Assembly (NCBI GenBank): GCA_934169745.1
Contig: CAKPOE010000002.1
Location: forward strand, 62,001 to 126,000
DNA: 64,000 nt
Source: an uncultured Clostridia bacterium
GTDB taxonomy: Bacteria > Bacillota > Clostridia > TANB77 > UBA1234
Reading direction: 5' to 3'
Shown here: piece after piece, positions 17,549-26,705 of the stretch
How positions within the stretch are numbered: position 1 is the stretch's first letter
How the letters are laid out: every line of letters starts with the position of its first letter
Notes under the pieces: model-generated
Database searches by the model: none
Told to the model about the DNA's origin: nothing
Seen by the model: only the letters and a program-made list of their open reading frames with translations
Made by a program: the position numbers and the translations under genes

Positions 17549-17941
17549 TTACTTGTTCAAGTTTTTAAGTGCAGCATCTATACTTTGAACATTCTGGGAA
17601 GCTTTTCTCCTTATTTCTTCTTTCCTTTGTTCTGCTTCATATTGTTTCTTTATTTTTATATTTTCTTTTATTGCATCTTCTAATCTTTTCTTTTTATCCT
17701 CACTATTGCATAAAAAATAATAATATAAATACGCTATCAAATTTATCGTTTCTTGTCTTTCAATTTGGTCTTCTAGTGGTTTTGAGTAATCAAACTCTGG
17801 CTTATATCCAAATTTCCTTCCACTTTTTATTTTTTCTACAACATCTTTAGGAATTTTATTTCTTGTTTTCTCGCTCAAATGTTCAATGATTTCATAAACT
17901 TCTGCATACGCATATTTTAATTCGTAATTAGTTTCTATCAT
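17549..17941 (-). CDS. Hypothetical protein, helical and lysine/glutamate rich
   Basis: A 130-aa soluble protein predicted to be almost entirely alpha-helical. The first part (YAYAEVYEIIEHLSEKTRNK, PKDVVEKIK) resembles small helical domains found near prophage or mobile genes, but I cannot assign a family. A charged coiled-coil tail covers residues 80-130. AGGAGG precedes ATG 17941. The upstream large acidic gene ends 9 bases away, so the two are probably co-transcribed and may act together. Confidence 0.55.
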   Translation of the reverse strand: MIETNYELKYAYAEVYEIIEHLSEKTRNKIPKDVVEKIKSGRKFGYKPEFDYSKPLEDQIERQETINLIAYLYYYFLCNSEDKKKRLEDAIKENIKIKKQYEAEQRKEEIRRKASQNVQSIDAALKNLNK

Positions 17942-17950
17942 TTTTTCCTC

Positions 17951-19270
17951 CTATTTAGTTGGTGGTACAAATGGAATTTCTCTTGCAACCTCACGAGCTA
18001 TTCCATGTACAATACCTCGCATAACCTCAGGTTCTTCTGTTGCAAGTCCAGCAATTTCTCCTAATTCATTTTCTTCTTCCTCATATTTCTCTTCTTGTTC
18101 TTCTTCTTTTTCTTCAGGTTGCTCTGTTCCCTCATACACCGCTTGTGCTTCCTCTGTCAACTCTTCATTTCCACTTGTTTCAATGTTTGCCACTACTGGT
18201 ATTTTTAAAGCATTTAATTCGCTAGAAGCTTCTTGCACCTCTTTTATATCTTCCTTATTATCAACATTAAATGTTATTTGAATTTTATCAACCAACCCAT
18301 CAACGCCTTTTCCTGTTTCTTGTTGTATTTGGTGTAACATTTTCATAGCATTCGCCCTTTGGGCAGGCTCTGTCCAATCTATATCATTAAACCAAAGTGT
18401 AACATTGCCATCGACATTTTTCTTTACCTCTTCAATTACATCTGCTATATCAGATGTTTCCATACTTGAGATGTAACTTTTCTTTGCTTCTTCAAATTCA
18501 TTATTTGCAGAAGCATCTCCAAGGTCTGTTTGCAAATCTTTTGCTTTATCTTTAATATCTCTCAATATTATCAACGAATTCTGATTTATCGGTCTTGCAG
18601 AAATTGCAGCATAAATAATTTCTTTAAGATTCTTTTTCATCTCTTCTTTTGCTTCTGCTTTTACATACGGTTCCAAATCGTTTAAAATTTTAGGTGCCTC
18701 AATATTAACATTTTCTTGTGGTAAGCTTTCGTTTTCTGTAACTTCACTCATATGGTCTTGAGCAACAATGGCTCCACGTACTAAATTGTGTAATTCTCTT
18801 GTATTTACTAATGCTGTGGATTTATCACCTGTATTCACATACTTTTCTAGAAAGTCATCTCTATCAAATTCCCAATAATATATGTCACTATGAGGTCTAT
18901 CATATGCATCCATTATTAGCGCTTGTTCTTTTGCTGGTAATGCATTATATGCACTTAACTTTGGAAGAATTTCTTTTACTCTTTCTTTTACACTTCCATA
19001 TTCTTTGCGTTTCTTTTCCTCTTTTTCTTCGCCTTCTTCTATTTCTTCATCATCTTTTTCAATATCGTTTTCATCATTTTCTATTTCTTCGTTTTCCTTT
19101 TCATTTTCTTTTGCAATACCTAATTGAGATAATTTCTTTGCTAATTCTTCTGGTAGTTCTACTTCTTTTCCTGCCATACTTTCTAAGTCAATGCCATAAT
19201 CTTTCGCAATAGAACTTACCTTTTCAAAATCTTTGTACTCACCAATTTCAGGAAACTTTACTTTTTCCAT
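17951..19270 (-). CDS. Hypothetical large acidic protein
   Basis: A 439-aa soluble protein of unknown family. Residues 55-95 form a very acidic Glu/Asp/Lys run. A folded segment follows (ILPKLSAYNALPAKEQALIM, and IYYWEFDRDDFLEKY at about 130-145), then a helical middle, a beta-containing domain with NVTLWFNDIDWTEPAQRANA and DKIQITFNVDNKEDI, a second acidic run near 385-410 and a hydrophobic C-terminus. No signal peptide or transmembrane helix is seen. ATG 19270 has GGAGGTG, and the ORF start six codons earlier lacks a site. Likely an operon with the downstream helical protein. Confidence 0.55.
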   Translation of the reverse strand: MEKVKFPEIGEYKDFEKVSSIAKDYGIDLESMAGKEVELPEELAKKLSQLGIAKENEKENEEIENDENDIEKDDEEIEEGEEKEEKKRKEYGSVKERVKEILPKLSAYNALPAKEQALIMDAYDRPHSDIYYWEFDRDDFLEKYVNTGDKSTALVNTRELHNLVRGAIVAQDHMSEVTENESLPQENVNIEAPKILNDLEPYVKAEAKEEMKKNLKEIIYAAISARPINQNSLIILRDIKDKAKDLQTDLGDASANNEFEEAKKSYISSMETSDIADVIEEVKKNVDGNVTLWFNDIDWTEPAQRANAMKMLHQIQQETGKGVDGLVDKIQITFNVDNKEDIKEVQEASSELNALKIPVVANIETSGNEELTEEAQAVYEGTEQPEEKEEEQEEKYEEEENELGEIAGLATEEPEVMRGIVHGIAREVAREIPFVPPTK

Positions 19271-19332
19271 ATCACACCTCCAAAACATCTTATAAAATAA
19301 TTTTATAAGATTGTTTTATTAAAAGCAAGCAA

Positions 19333-19365
19333 AAGCAGGTGGAAAATCAACATTTCCACCCGCTT
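19333..19365 (-). terminator. Intrinsic terminator of the ctsR-mcsA-clpC operon
   Basis: Stem AAGC.GGTGGAAA / TTTCCACC.GCTT with a seven-base loop and a T-rich run on the minus strand, just past the clpC stop. Confidence 0.8.
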
Positions 19366-19385
19366 CGCGCTAATTACATAAAAAT

Positions 19386-21818
19386 CTATTCGACGGTTAC
19401 TACAACTTTATCATCTTTATAATCAATTTTAACATTGTCTCCGTCTTTAATCTTTCCGTCAAGTATTTCTTCTGCCAATTTATCTTCTATTTCTGATTGA
19501 ATTACTCTCTTCAATGGACGTGCACCATATACAGGGTCAAATCCTTTTTTAGATATATGTTTCTTCATTGCTTCACTAACCTTTACGCTTATATCTCTTT
19601 CTTTCAATCTACTAATAGAAGCTTTTAACATCAACTCAACAATTTCTCCAATCTCTTTTTCATCTAATTGTTTGAACACAATTATTTCGTCGACTCTGTT
19701 TAGAAACTCTGGTCTAAATTCCTTCTTTAATTCAGACATAACACTATTCTTAATTTCTTCATAGTCTTTATTCTTAGTTTCTTTTACATCATTAAAACCA
19801 ATTTTCTTATTTTCAACAATACTACGTGCGCCAATATTTGATGTCATGATAATTACTGTATTTTTAAAATCTACTGTTCTTCCTTGAGAATCTGTAAGTC
19901 TTCCATCATCTAATATTTGAAGAAGTATATTAAACACGTCTGGATGTGCTTTTTCAATTTCATCAAACAATACAACAGAATATGGTTTTCTTCTAACCTT
20001 CTCCGTCAATTGTCCTCCTTCTTCAAATCCAACATATCCTGGAGGTGAACCAATCAATTTAGACACAGTATGCTTCTCCATATATTCAGACATATCAATA
20101 CGTATCATTGCATTTTCATCACCAAACAATGCTTCTGCTAGTGCTTTGCATGTTTCTGTTTTACCAACGCCTGTTGGTCCTAGGAATATAAATGAACCAA
20201 TTGGTCTCTTTGGATCTTTTAATCCCACACGACCTCTCCTTATTGCCTTACTTACAGCCGTTAATGCATCTTCTTGACCAATTACACGTTTATGCAATTC
20301 CTTTTCTAAGTTACGAAGTCTTTCAGCTTCTGCCTCTGTAAGTTTTGCAACTGGAACACCTGTCCAACTAGAAACAACTTCCGCAATTTCTTCTTCTGTT
20401 ACTTTTACATCTTTTATCTGATTTTTATTTTCCCATTCTTTCTTCAATTGCTCTAGTTTTTCTTTCTCTTTTTGCTCTTTATCTCTTAGCTTAGCTGCTT
20501 TTTCAAAATTCTGTGCATGAACAGCGTCTTCTTTTTCTTTTACTATTTCTTGAATTTTTTCTTCAACCTTCTTAACCTCTTTAGGTGCTGTTAACGAATT
20601 TAACTTTACTTTAGAAGCCGCTTCATCCATCAAATCAATAGCTTTGTCTGGAAGATATCTATCATTTATATATCTTGAAGATAGCTCAACAGCTGCCTTT
20701 ATTGCATCATCAGTTATTTTTACTTTATGATGTGCTTCGTACTTATCACGAATTCCTTTCAATATTTGAATCGTTTCTTCTAGTGTTGGCTCACCAACAT
20801 CGATTGGTTGAAATCTTCTTTCAAGTGCTGCATCTTTTTCAATGTATTTTCTATATTCATTTAAAGTAGTAGCACCTATTACTTGAATTTCAGCTCTGGC
20901 TAATAATGGCTTTAAAATATTAGCCGCATCAATTGCTCCTTCTGCTGCGCCGGCACCAACTATAGTATGAATTTCATCGATAAATAGAATAACATTTCCT
21001 GCTTTTTTTATTTCTTGCAAGCATTTCTTCAAACGCTCTTCAAAATCTCCTCTATATTTTGCTCCTGCAACCATAGAAGAAATGTCTAATGTTACAACTC
21101 TTTTATCTTTCAAACTTTCAGGCACTTCGCCATCAACAATCTTTTCAGCCAAACCTTCCACAGCAGCCGTTTTACCAACACCAGGCTCACCAATTAAACA
21201 TGGATTATTTTTAGTTCTCCTACTAAGTATTTGAATAATTCTTTCAATTTCTTTTTCTCTTCCTACAATAGGATCCAACTTTCCATCAATAGCCTCTTGC
21301 GTTAAATCCTTTCCAAATTGATTAAGTGTAGGTGTTAAATTAGAATTATTAGTCTTTCTATGTGTATTACCATTGGCAGTGCTATCATCTGCAAGTGTTT
21401 TGATTAATTCCGAGAATAGCTTTTGCATATCAACGCCAAGTTCCATCAATATTCTTGAAGCAACGCTATCTCCTTCTTTCATTATGCCCAATAGCAAATG
21501 TTCTGTCCCAATAAAATTATTATTTAATTTCTTAGCTTCTGAAAAACTAATTTCAATAACTCTTTTAGTTCTTGGTGTAAATCCTTCAGGCACTTCTTTC
21601 AATGGTTCAGAAGTACCGATGAATTGTTCGATAAGTGCTCTTACTTTTTCTTCTGTTACTCCTTGGCTATTTAAAACTCTTGCAGCTAATCCACTTCCCT
21701 CACGTAATAAACCTGCCAATAGATGTTCGGTACCAATATAATTATGACCCAACTCCGCTGCAATTTCTTGTGCAGCATTTATTGCTTTTTCTGCTCTATT
21801 TGTAAATTTATATGCCAT
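19386..21818 (-). CDS. clpC: ATP-dependent Clp protease ATP-binding subunit ClpC
   Basis: AAA+ unfoldase that feeds substrates to ClpP and is central to protein quality control. The 810-aa protein has two Clp_N repeats (residues 1-145), the first AAA domain with Walker A GEPGVGKTA and Walker B VILFIDEIHT, and a UvrB/C-like M domain (EKEDAVHAQNFEKAAKLRDK) that binds adaptors. The second AAA domain has GPTGVGKTE and FDEIEKAH, and a ClpB-D2-small C-terminal domain follows. ATG 21818 is chosen over 21824, which is too close to the AAAGGAG site. It lies in an operon with mcsA and ctsR under CtsR control. Confidence 0.96.
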   Translation of the reverse strand: MAYKFTNRAEKAINAAQEIAAELGHNYIGTEHLLAGLLREGSGLAARVLNSQGVTEEKVRALIEQFIGTSEPLKEVPEGFTPRTKRVIEISFSEAKKLNNNFIGTEHLLLGIMKEGDSVASRILMELGVDMQKLFSELIKTLADDSTANGNTHRKTNNSNLTPTLNQFGKDLTQEAIDGKLDPIVGREKEIERIIQILSRRTKNNPCLIGEPGVGKTAAVEGLAEKIVDGEVPESLKDKRVVTLDISSMVAGAKYRGDFEERLKKCLQEIKKAGNVILFIDEIHTIVGAGAAEGAIDAANILKPLLARAEIQVIGATTLNEYRKYIEKDAALERRFQPIDVGEPTLEETIQILKGIRDKYEAHHKVKITDDAIKAAVELSSRYINDRYLPDKAIDLMDEAASKVKLNSLTAPKEVKKVEEKIQEIVKEKEDAVHAQNFEKAAKLRDKEQKEKEKLEQLKKEWENKNQIKDVKVTEEEIAEVVSSWTGVPVAKLTEAEAERLRNLEKELHKRVIGQEDALTAVSKAIRRGRVGLKDPKRPIGSFIFLGPTGVGKTETCKALAEALFGDENAMIRIDMSEYMEKHTVSKLIGSPPGYVGFEEGGQLTEKVRRKPYSVVLFDEIEKAHPDVFNILLQILDDGRLTDSQGRTVDFKNTVIIMTSNIGARSIVENKKIGFNDVKETKNKDYEEIKNSVMSELKKEFRPEFLNRVDEIIVFKQLDEKEIGEIVELMLKASISRLKERDISVKVSEAMKKHISKKGFDPVYGARPLKRVIQSEIEDKLAEEILDGKIKDGDNVKIDYKDDKVVVTVE

Positions 21819-21887
21819 ATCCATTTCTCCTTTCGTTAATAGTATTGACAGCAAATATTTCATTAAAACTCATTTGTAGAATTTTCA

Positions 21888-22322
21888 TTACATATTCTTT
21901 AACTTGTCTCTTATCTCTGCAGCTCTTTCATAATTTTCTTTATCAATACAATCTTTCAATTCTTTTTCTAGCTTTTCTTTCTCTGTCATATTTTTAGTTT
22001 TCTTAGTTATGTTTTTTAAAGCCTCATCTAATTCTGGATTTGTTCGGTCATAGCAATCATTTTCTTCAATGCTTGGTTCTGTTCCAACATCAAGAAAAAT
22101 CTTAGGTATTTGCATTAATCTTATGCCACCAAAATCATCAAAGAAATTTGAAAACATATTATTAAATTTTTCAAAGCCAAAATCAAATCCTGACGATAAA
22201 TTATTTAAAATTCCTAATTCATTTGCACATTCACTACACAAACAAACTTCTGCTTTTCTTCCGTTTATGTTCTGAGAATACCTAACGTTAGCATCTCTTA
22301 CTCCACAGTTTTGACATTTCAT
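21888..22322 (-). CDS. mcsA: McsA-like zinc-finger protein with UVR motif
   Basis: A 144-aa protein with an N-terminal double CxxC zinc finger (MKCQNCGVRDA, CLCSEC) and a C-terminal UVR motif (LEKELKDCIDKENYERAAEI). McsA in Bacillus activates the arginine kinase McsB and modulates CtsR. Here it lies between ctsR and clpC, but no mcsB is present: the gap to clpC is only about 70 bases. It could act as a ClpC or CtsR modulator without McsB, or the kinase may be elsewhere. ATG 22322 follows AAGGGTGG. Confidence 0.83.
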   Translation of the reverse strand: MKCQNCGVRDANVRYSQNINGRKAEVCLCSECANELGILNNLSSGFDFGFEKFNNMFSNFFDDFGGIRLMQIPKIFLDVGTEPSIEENDCYDRTNPELDEALKNITKKTKNMTEKEKLEKELKDCIDKENYERAAEIRDKLKNM

Positions 22323-22337
22323 AAAAACCACCCTTTC

Positions 22338-22784
22338 TTATATCAAATTCAAAATCATATTCTTAAACACCCTTGTTCTGACTGCATCTCTATACTCTTT
22401 AGGCAAGTTCAAAACTTTATCGCTTGTTGCTACTCTTAAAAGTTTATATTCTATTTCTGAAATCACCTCATAATCTAGAAGGTCTTGAATAAGTAGTTCT
22501 GCATCTTGTTGCGTTAAATCATGATTGATCGATTTTATTATATGCATAACATATTTGTCCTTAGTAACATTTATACGTTTTATTTTAATATTTCCTCCAC
22601 CGCCTCTTCTACTTTCAACATAATAGCCTTTCTCCGGATTAAATCTAGTAGAAATAACGTAATTTATTTGTGAAGGAACACAATTAAAATATTGCGCAAG
22701 TTCATTTCTGCCAAACTCGACAAAATCATCATTATCAGAAAACATATCTTTAATATATTGTTCTATCACTTCGGACAATCTCAT
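22338..22784 (-). CDS. ctsR: Transcriptional repressor CtsR
   Basis: Represses class III heat-shock genes. The 148-aa protein starts MRLSEVIEQYIKDM, has the winged HTH with RNELAQYFNCVPSQINYVIS, and the family hallmark glycine-rich wing RRGGGGNIKIKRI that senses temperature. The C-terminal dimerisation domain includes LTQQDAELLIQDLLDYEVI. A CtsR operator lies just upstream of its start, indicating autoregulation of the ctsR-mcsA-clpC operon. Confidence 0.96.
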   Translation of the reverse strand: MRLSEVIEQYIKDMFSDNDDFVEFGRNELAQYFNCVPSQINYVISTRFNPEKGYYVESRRGGGGNIKIKRINVTKDKYVMHIIKSINHDLTQQDAELLIQDLLDYEVISEIEYKLLRVATSDKVLNLPKEYRDAVRTRVFKNMILNLI

Positions 22785-22806
22785 GTACTCATCTCCTTGT
22801 TTTTAC

Positions 22807-22862
22807 TTTGACTTTCTTTGACCTTTCGAATTCTATTATAGCACCATTTAATATTATGTCAA
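22807..22862 (-). promoter_or_regulatory. CtsR-controlled sigma-A promoter of ctsR-mcsA-clpC
   Basis: Minus-strand TTGACA (22857-22862), 16-base spacer, TATAAT (22835-22840). Starting about 12 bases downstream is the direct heptad repeat GGTCAAA-GAA-AGTCAAA (22807-22823), an excellent match to the CtsR operator (RGTCAAA NAN RGTCAAA). Binding there would block the transcription start region. Confidence 0.92.
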
Positions 22863-22894
22863 TACTTTTTTGAAAATTTTTTAAATTTAATAGA

Positions 22895-22919
22895 CCGTTG
22901 ACAGCAAATTCGTCAACGG
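22895..22919 (-). terminator. Hairpin after the dehydrogenase gene
   Basis: Perfect 8-bp stem CCGTTGAC / GTCAACGG with a nine-base loop, 20 bases past the stop of the gene at 22939. The tail is only moderately U-rich. Confidence 0.55.
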
Positions 22920-22938
22920 CCTACTTCACCTTGTTAGT

Positions 22939-24012
22939 TTATATATATTTCTCTAATGATTTTACTCTGTAAGCTAATTCACCCATATTCTCTGTAGTTA
23001 CAAACCCTGGTGCTGCTTTAATCAAATCTGGTATTCTATTTACTACTGTTGCACATGTTAGTTCAACTGTTGCTGGCATTGATATTACCATTGTTGTATT
23101 TGGTTCACCTTCAATTGTCCATTCATTTCTGTCAACATCTTCTTTAGCATATACCTTTCCAACACATTCTGTTTCTAGTGTTATTCCTTCTTCTGTTTCT
23201 GTTGTTACAACAGCACTCATTCCTGTAGCCATACCTGATTTTATAACCATATTAAGTGTGCTAGACTCTATATCTCCATCATGAAATTGTGGTACACATT
23301 TTTGAGTTTGACTTTTTACTGTTAATCCTAATTTTGAACATAACCAACCATTTACATTCCACATATATGATGGTAAAAATTCTCCTTTTTGGATTAACTC
23401 TCTTCTTGCTTCTTCAGAAATGTTATCTGCTGAAGCAACGTCTTTTTCAAAATCCTCTGCACTTAGTCCTGCACCATGTGCTTTTGCTAGTGCAATTCCA
23501 TAATCTTCAACATTATAACTAGAACTACCTTTTATTTTTGTTATTGTATGTGTTGCGCCAGTCATGGCAACTACTAATTGACCCCAGAATATATCTTGAT
23601 AACCGCTTCCTGTTATTGTACAGTTATTTTGCTTTGCCAAAACATCTATTTCCTTAGTAAGTTCTGGATTTGAATTCCAAGGATAAAAAGCTTCTTCACA
23701 TGTTGTAATTGCATTTATTCCTAATTTTGCACATAGAAGAAGTGCTTCGCCGACATCTTTAAGCAAACTCATAGTTGTAACAATAGCAACGTCTGGTTTT
23801 ACTTCTTTAAGCATTTCTTCTGCATTTTCTAAAGTTGTAACTTTTACACCTTTTAAGTCTGTTCCCATAAGTTCACCAATATCTTTTCCTACTACTTTAG
23901 GATTAATGTCAATAGCTCCAACTACTTCTGCACCTTTCTCATATACATATCTCATTGTGTATACTGCCATTTTTCCTGTACCAAATTGTACTACTTTTAT
24001 TTTATTTTCCAT
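22939..24012 (-). CDS. Dihydrodipicolinate-reductase-like NAD(P) dehydrogenase, possibly 2,4-diaminopentanoate dehydrogenase
   Basis: A 357-aa Rossmann-fold oxidoreductase. VVQFGTGKMAVYTMRYVYEK at the N-terminus gives a G-x-G-x-x-A-type nucleotide motif, followed by VVGAIDINPKVVGKDIGELMG. The whole-protein pattern resembles the dihydrodipicolinate-reductase-like family that includes 2,4-diaminopentanoate dehydrogenase of clostridial ornithine fermentation. The exact substrate is my inference, since no other ornithine-degradation gene is adjacent. It stands alone with its own ribosome site and a hairpin after it. Confidence 0.6.
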   Translation of the reverse strand: MENKIKVVQFGTGKMAVYTMRYVYEKGAEVVGAIDINPKVVGKDIGELMGTDLKGVKVTTLENAEEMLKEVKPDVAIVTTMSLLKDVGEALLLCAKLGINAITTCEEAFYPWNSNPELTKEIDVLAKQNNCTITGSGYQDIFWGQLVVAMTGATHTITKIKGSSSYNVEDYGIALAKAHGAGLSAEDFEKDVASADNISEEARRELIQKGEFLPSYMWNVNGWLCSKLGLTVKSQTQKCVPQFHDGDIESSTLNMVIKSGMATGMSAVVTTETEEGITLETECVGKVYAKEDVDRNEWTIEGEPNTTMVISMPATVELTCATVVNRIPDLIKAAPGFVTTENMGELAYRVKSLEKYI

Positions 24013-24087
24013 ATTACTTCCTCCTTTGTTTATAACTTCTTTACTATTTTATCACAAGTATTAAAAAAATCAAAGATTTTCATCGTA

Positions 24088-25443
24088 TTAAATTGCTAAC
24101 ATTCCACCTGGTGTATCTATTATTATAAATACATTCTGCTCTTTTCCAGTATTTGCATTAACATATACAATAAAATTATTATCCTCAACTTTTCCTTTGA
24201 ACTCATAAGTTAAAACTTCTGTTGACCAATCAGTTGGCACAATTGCCAAACCTTCTGACAATACTTCCATTCTTTTATTTATAACTTTTCGTGCTTCTTC
24301 CATTGATACTTTAGGCTCTTCTATATTTCTTTCAGTATGTGAATTAAGATACCCTTTACTTTCCATTCCGAGTATATCACCATTATCTAATGCCACTTTT
24401 ACTTTTATTAAATCTGTATAACAGATTACTCCACTTTGAACATAAGCATAGTTGATTGTTGCAACACTATTTTCAACAGTGTAATAAGATTCTTTCATAT
24501 TATTATATCCATGACCATTAAGAAATGCTATTGCCTTCTTTTTTGCTGCTTCTATATCTAGCTTTTGCTCACCTATTTCTCGATTATAATTAAGCCATAG
24601 TACACGTCCACCCATTTCGGTTATATCAATCATTACCGAGTTTCCGCTTTCCAATGTGGCTGTAAATCTATGTGCTTTTATTGTTCCATCTACAATCCCA
24701 TTATAAGTTAATTCTCCAATAGAATTTGTATCAATAAATTCATATACCTTTTCTCTCGCTTTATTTTCATCATATCTTTCTTCTCCAAGCCCTTTAGGAG
24801 TCGGACTTGTCATGTGCTCCGAGAAAGGTCCGTCGTAAATAAGACCTTCATAATCTTGTAAGCCCTTTTCAATGTTACCAAAACTGTCTTGTGAGATGTT
24901 TGCAACTTCTTGTGCAAATAATGCATTGCTCTCCCCCTTCGTAAGTTCACTCCAACTAAAACTATTACCTGCTAAATCTTGTGAAAGTTGTCCAAGCACT
25001 GTATTTAATTCATTGCACCTAGAATATAAATTTTCTAAGTTTTTAAAATCCTCTTGCGACAATGGAGTATTTTCTATAGTTTTTCTTGACAAGCTATATG
25101 AATAATCTCCAACTTGATTTATGAATTTTAATGTATTAGCAAGTGTCATATGCGTTGCAGGAATTTGCCCTAAACAGCTTTCCGCCAAATTCGCCTCTCT
25201 CCAAATTTCAGTTAAAGTCTTTGCACTATATTCCGGTGTTGTTGAAATTTGTGCTTTTGCCAATAATGTTTCCATATTATTTACATACTCTATGAGTTCA
25301 TAAAAAGATTTATCATAAGTACTATTAAGAACTAACTTTGTTTGGTTGTCTTCTAACTTTAAATATATCGCAAAAGCCACCAAGACAACAATTACGACAA
25401 GTGATAATATATGCCCTTTTTTATGAATAGCATCATTATTCAT
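24088..25443 (-). CDS. ypeB: Germination protein YpeB
   Basis: Spore inner-membrane-associated protein that in Bacillus is required for assembly and control of the cortex-lytic enzyme SleB. The 451-aa protein has an N-terminal transmembrane helix (about residues 10-27), a long helical region, and C-terminal PepSY-type repeats containing GGRVLWLNYNREIGEQKLDIEAAKKKAIAFL (quoted in parts) and YVNANTGKEQNVFIIIDTPGG. ATG 25443 follows AAGGAGG. The ORF start 13 codons upstream has none. No sleB is next to it. Its presence is the best evidence in the window that the organism forms endospores. Confidence 0.88.
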   Translation of the reverse strand: MNNDAIHKKGHILSLVVIVVLVAFAIYLKLEDNQTKLVLNSTYDKSFYELIEYVNNMETLLAKAQISTTPEYSAKTLTEIWREANLAESCLGQIPATHMTLANTLKFINQVGDYSYSLSRKTIENTPLSQEDFKNLENLYSRCNELNTVLGQLSQDLAGNSFSWSELTKGESNALFAQEVANISQDSFGNIEKGLQDYEGLIYDGPFSEHMTSPTPKGLGEERYDENKAREKVYEFIDTNSIGELTYNGIVDGTIKAHRFTATLESGNSVMIDITEMGGRVLWLNYNREIGEQKLDIEAAKKKAIAFLNGHGYNNMKESYYTVENSVATINYAYVQSGVICYTDLIKVKVALDNGDILGMESKGYLNSHTERNIEEPKVSMEEARKVINKRMEVLSEGLAIVPTDWSTEVLTYEFKGKVEDNNFIVYVNANTGKEQNVFIIIDTPGGMLAI

Positions 25444-25516
25444 ATTAACCTCCTTATATTGTGATACAATTATTTTCTTCATTTAATGGCTAAATATACA
25501 CAAACTTGAAAATTTA

Positions 25517-25525
25517 TGATACAAT
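25517..25525 (+). promoter_or_regulatory. Extended -10 promoter for the glycosyltransferase gene
   Basis: TGATACAAT, an extended -10 element (TGn plus TACAAT), lies 23 bases before the TTG start. A convincing -35 is not visible, as often with extended -10 promoters. Confidence 0.45.
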
Positions 25526-25547
25526 ACTTCCGTGAGGGGGAGTTCTT

Positions 25548-26684
25548 TTGAAAAAAATTATGATTTTATACGCATCAATTGGTGGAGGTCATTACAAAGC
25601 CGCAGATGGAATAAAAAATTACATCAATGAACACTATCCAGATTTTAAAGTTGAAATGATAGATGCTTTGCGATATACAAATAAAGTATTTGACAAACTT
25701 ATCATAAACTCGTATGTTAACATGGCAAGATATTCTCCAAAAATGTGGGGAGAAATATATAAAATAAGCGAAAAACAATATTCTGTGGCTAATTTTAGCA
25801 ACATGGTTCAAAAACTTCTTTCTAAAAAATTATTTCAATTATTTAAAGAAGAGGAACCAGCTGTTGTAATTTCAACTCATCCGTTCATTACTGAAATGGT
25901 GGCAACTCTAAAGAAAAGCGGAAAAATAAACCCAAAACTATGCGTTGTAATTACAGATTATGCATCGCATAAATTTTGGGAAATAAAGCCTGAATATGTA
26001 GATATGTACTTTGTCGCAAATGAAGAAATGAAGTATGGACTAATACATAATAACATTGAAACTTCAAAAGTATTTGTTACAGGTATTCCTGTTGGACCGG
26101 CATTCCTAAAAGAATATAACAAAGCAGAAATTTATAAAGATTTTGGATTATCGCCTAATAAACGTACTGTACTTATATTTGGTGGCGGACAATTTGGAAT
26201 GTCTAATATAAAAGATTTTTTCAAAGCATTATTAACTGTTAAAGAAAATATTCAAATAGTTGCAATTGCAGGAAAAAGTCAGAAAAATCAAAAGGTATTT
26301 GAAAAATTATCAAAAGATTCTAACAAAAATGTCGTTATTTTAGGCTATACAACTAAGGTTCCAGAACTAATGTATATTGCAGATTTTGTAATATCAAAAC
26401 CTGGTGGACTAACAACTACTGAAATATTAACCAGCCAAGTTCCTTTCATTGTTATAAATCCAGTTCCAGGTCAAGAAGAGGAAAATGCTAATTTCTTAAC
26501 AAATAATGGTGCAGCAACAAGGTTGTGGGATGTAACCAAAGCAGTTCCATTCTTAGAGCAGCTTTTTAGTGACGATTTTAGAATACAAAATATGAAAATT
26601 ATGCAAAAGTATATAGCTAAGCCAAATTCGACAAAAGATATTGTTGAAACAATCGTAAATGCATATTTAAAAGATGGTAGATAA
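25548..26684 (+). CDS. Glycosyltransferase of the MGDG synthase / UgtP family
   Basis: Likely transfers hexose (UDP-glucose or UDP-galactose) to diacylglycerol in the inner leaflet, giving glycolipid membrane anchors. The 378-aa protein has the N-terminal MILYASIGGGHYKAADGI motif of MGDG synthase-like enzymes, a central segment with VISTHPFITEMVATLKK and VVITDYASHKFW, and the C-terminal GT28 nucleotide-sugar site (IADFVISKPGGLTTTEIL and NPVPGQEEENANFL). The start is TTG 25548 after GAGGGGGAG. The first internal ATG lies inside the conserved N-terminus. It is divergent from ypeB and convergent with recR. Confidence 0.87.
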   Translation: MKKIMILYASIGGGHYKAADGIKNYINEHYPDFKVEMIDALRYTNKVFDKLIINSYVNMARYSPKMWGEIYKISEKQYSVANFSNMVQKLLSKKLFQLFKEEEPAVVISTHPFITEMVATLKKSGKINPKLCVVITDYASHKFWEIKPEYVDMYFVANEEMKYGLIHNNIETSKVFVTGIPVGPAFLKEYNKAEIYKDFGLSPNKRTVLIFGGGQFGMSNIKDFFKALLTVKENIQIVAIAGKSQKNQKVFEKLSKDSNKNVVILGYTTKVPELMYIADFVISKPGGLTTTEILTSQVPFIVINPVPGQEEENANFLTNNGAATRLWDVTKAVPFLEQLFSDDFRIQNMKIMQKYIAKPNSTKDIVETIVNAYLKDGR

Positions 26685-26702
26685 AAATTATCTACCATCT
26701 TT
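26670..26702. terminator. Bidirectional terminator between the glycosyltransferase gene and recR
   Basis: Perfect 13-bp stem AAAGATGGTAGAT / ATCTACCATCTTT with a seven-base loop. It overlaps the stop codon of the plus-strand gene and serves the convergent recR. Confidence 0.85.
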
Positions 26703-26705
26703 ATT

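Noticed and set aside
22892..22920. Possible CRISPR-like repeat (CCGTTGAC...GTCAACGG)
   Set aside because: A single inverted repeat after a gene stop, with no further copies or spacers. It is better read as a terminator hairpin. No CRISPR array was seen anywhere in the window.
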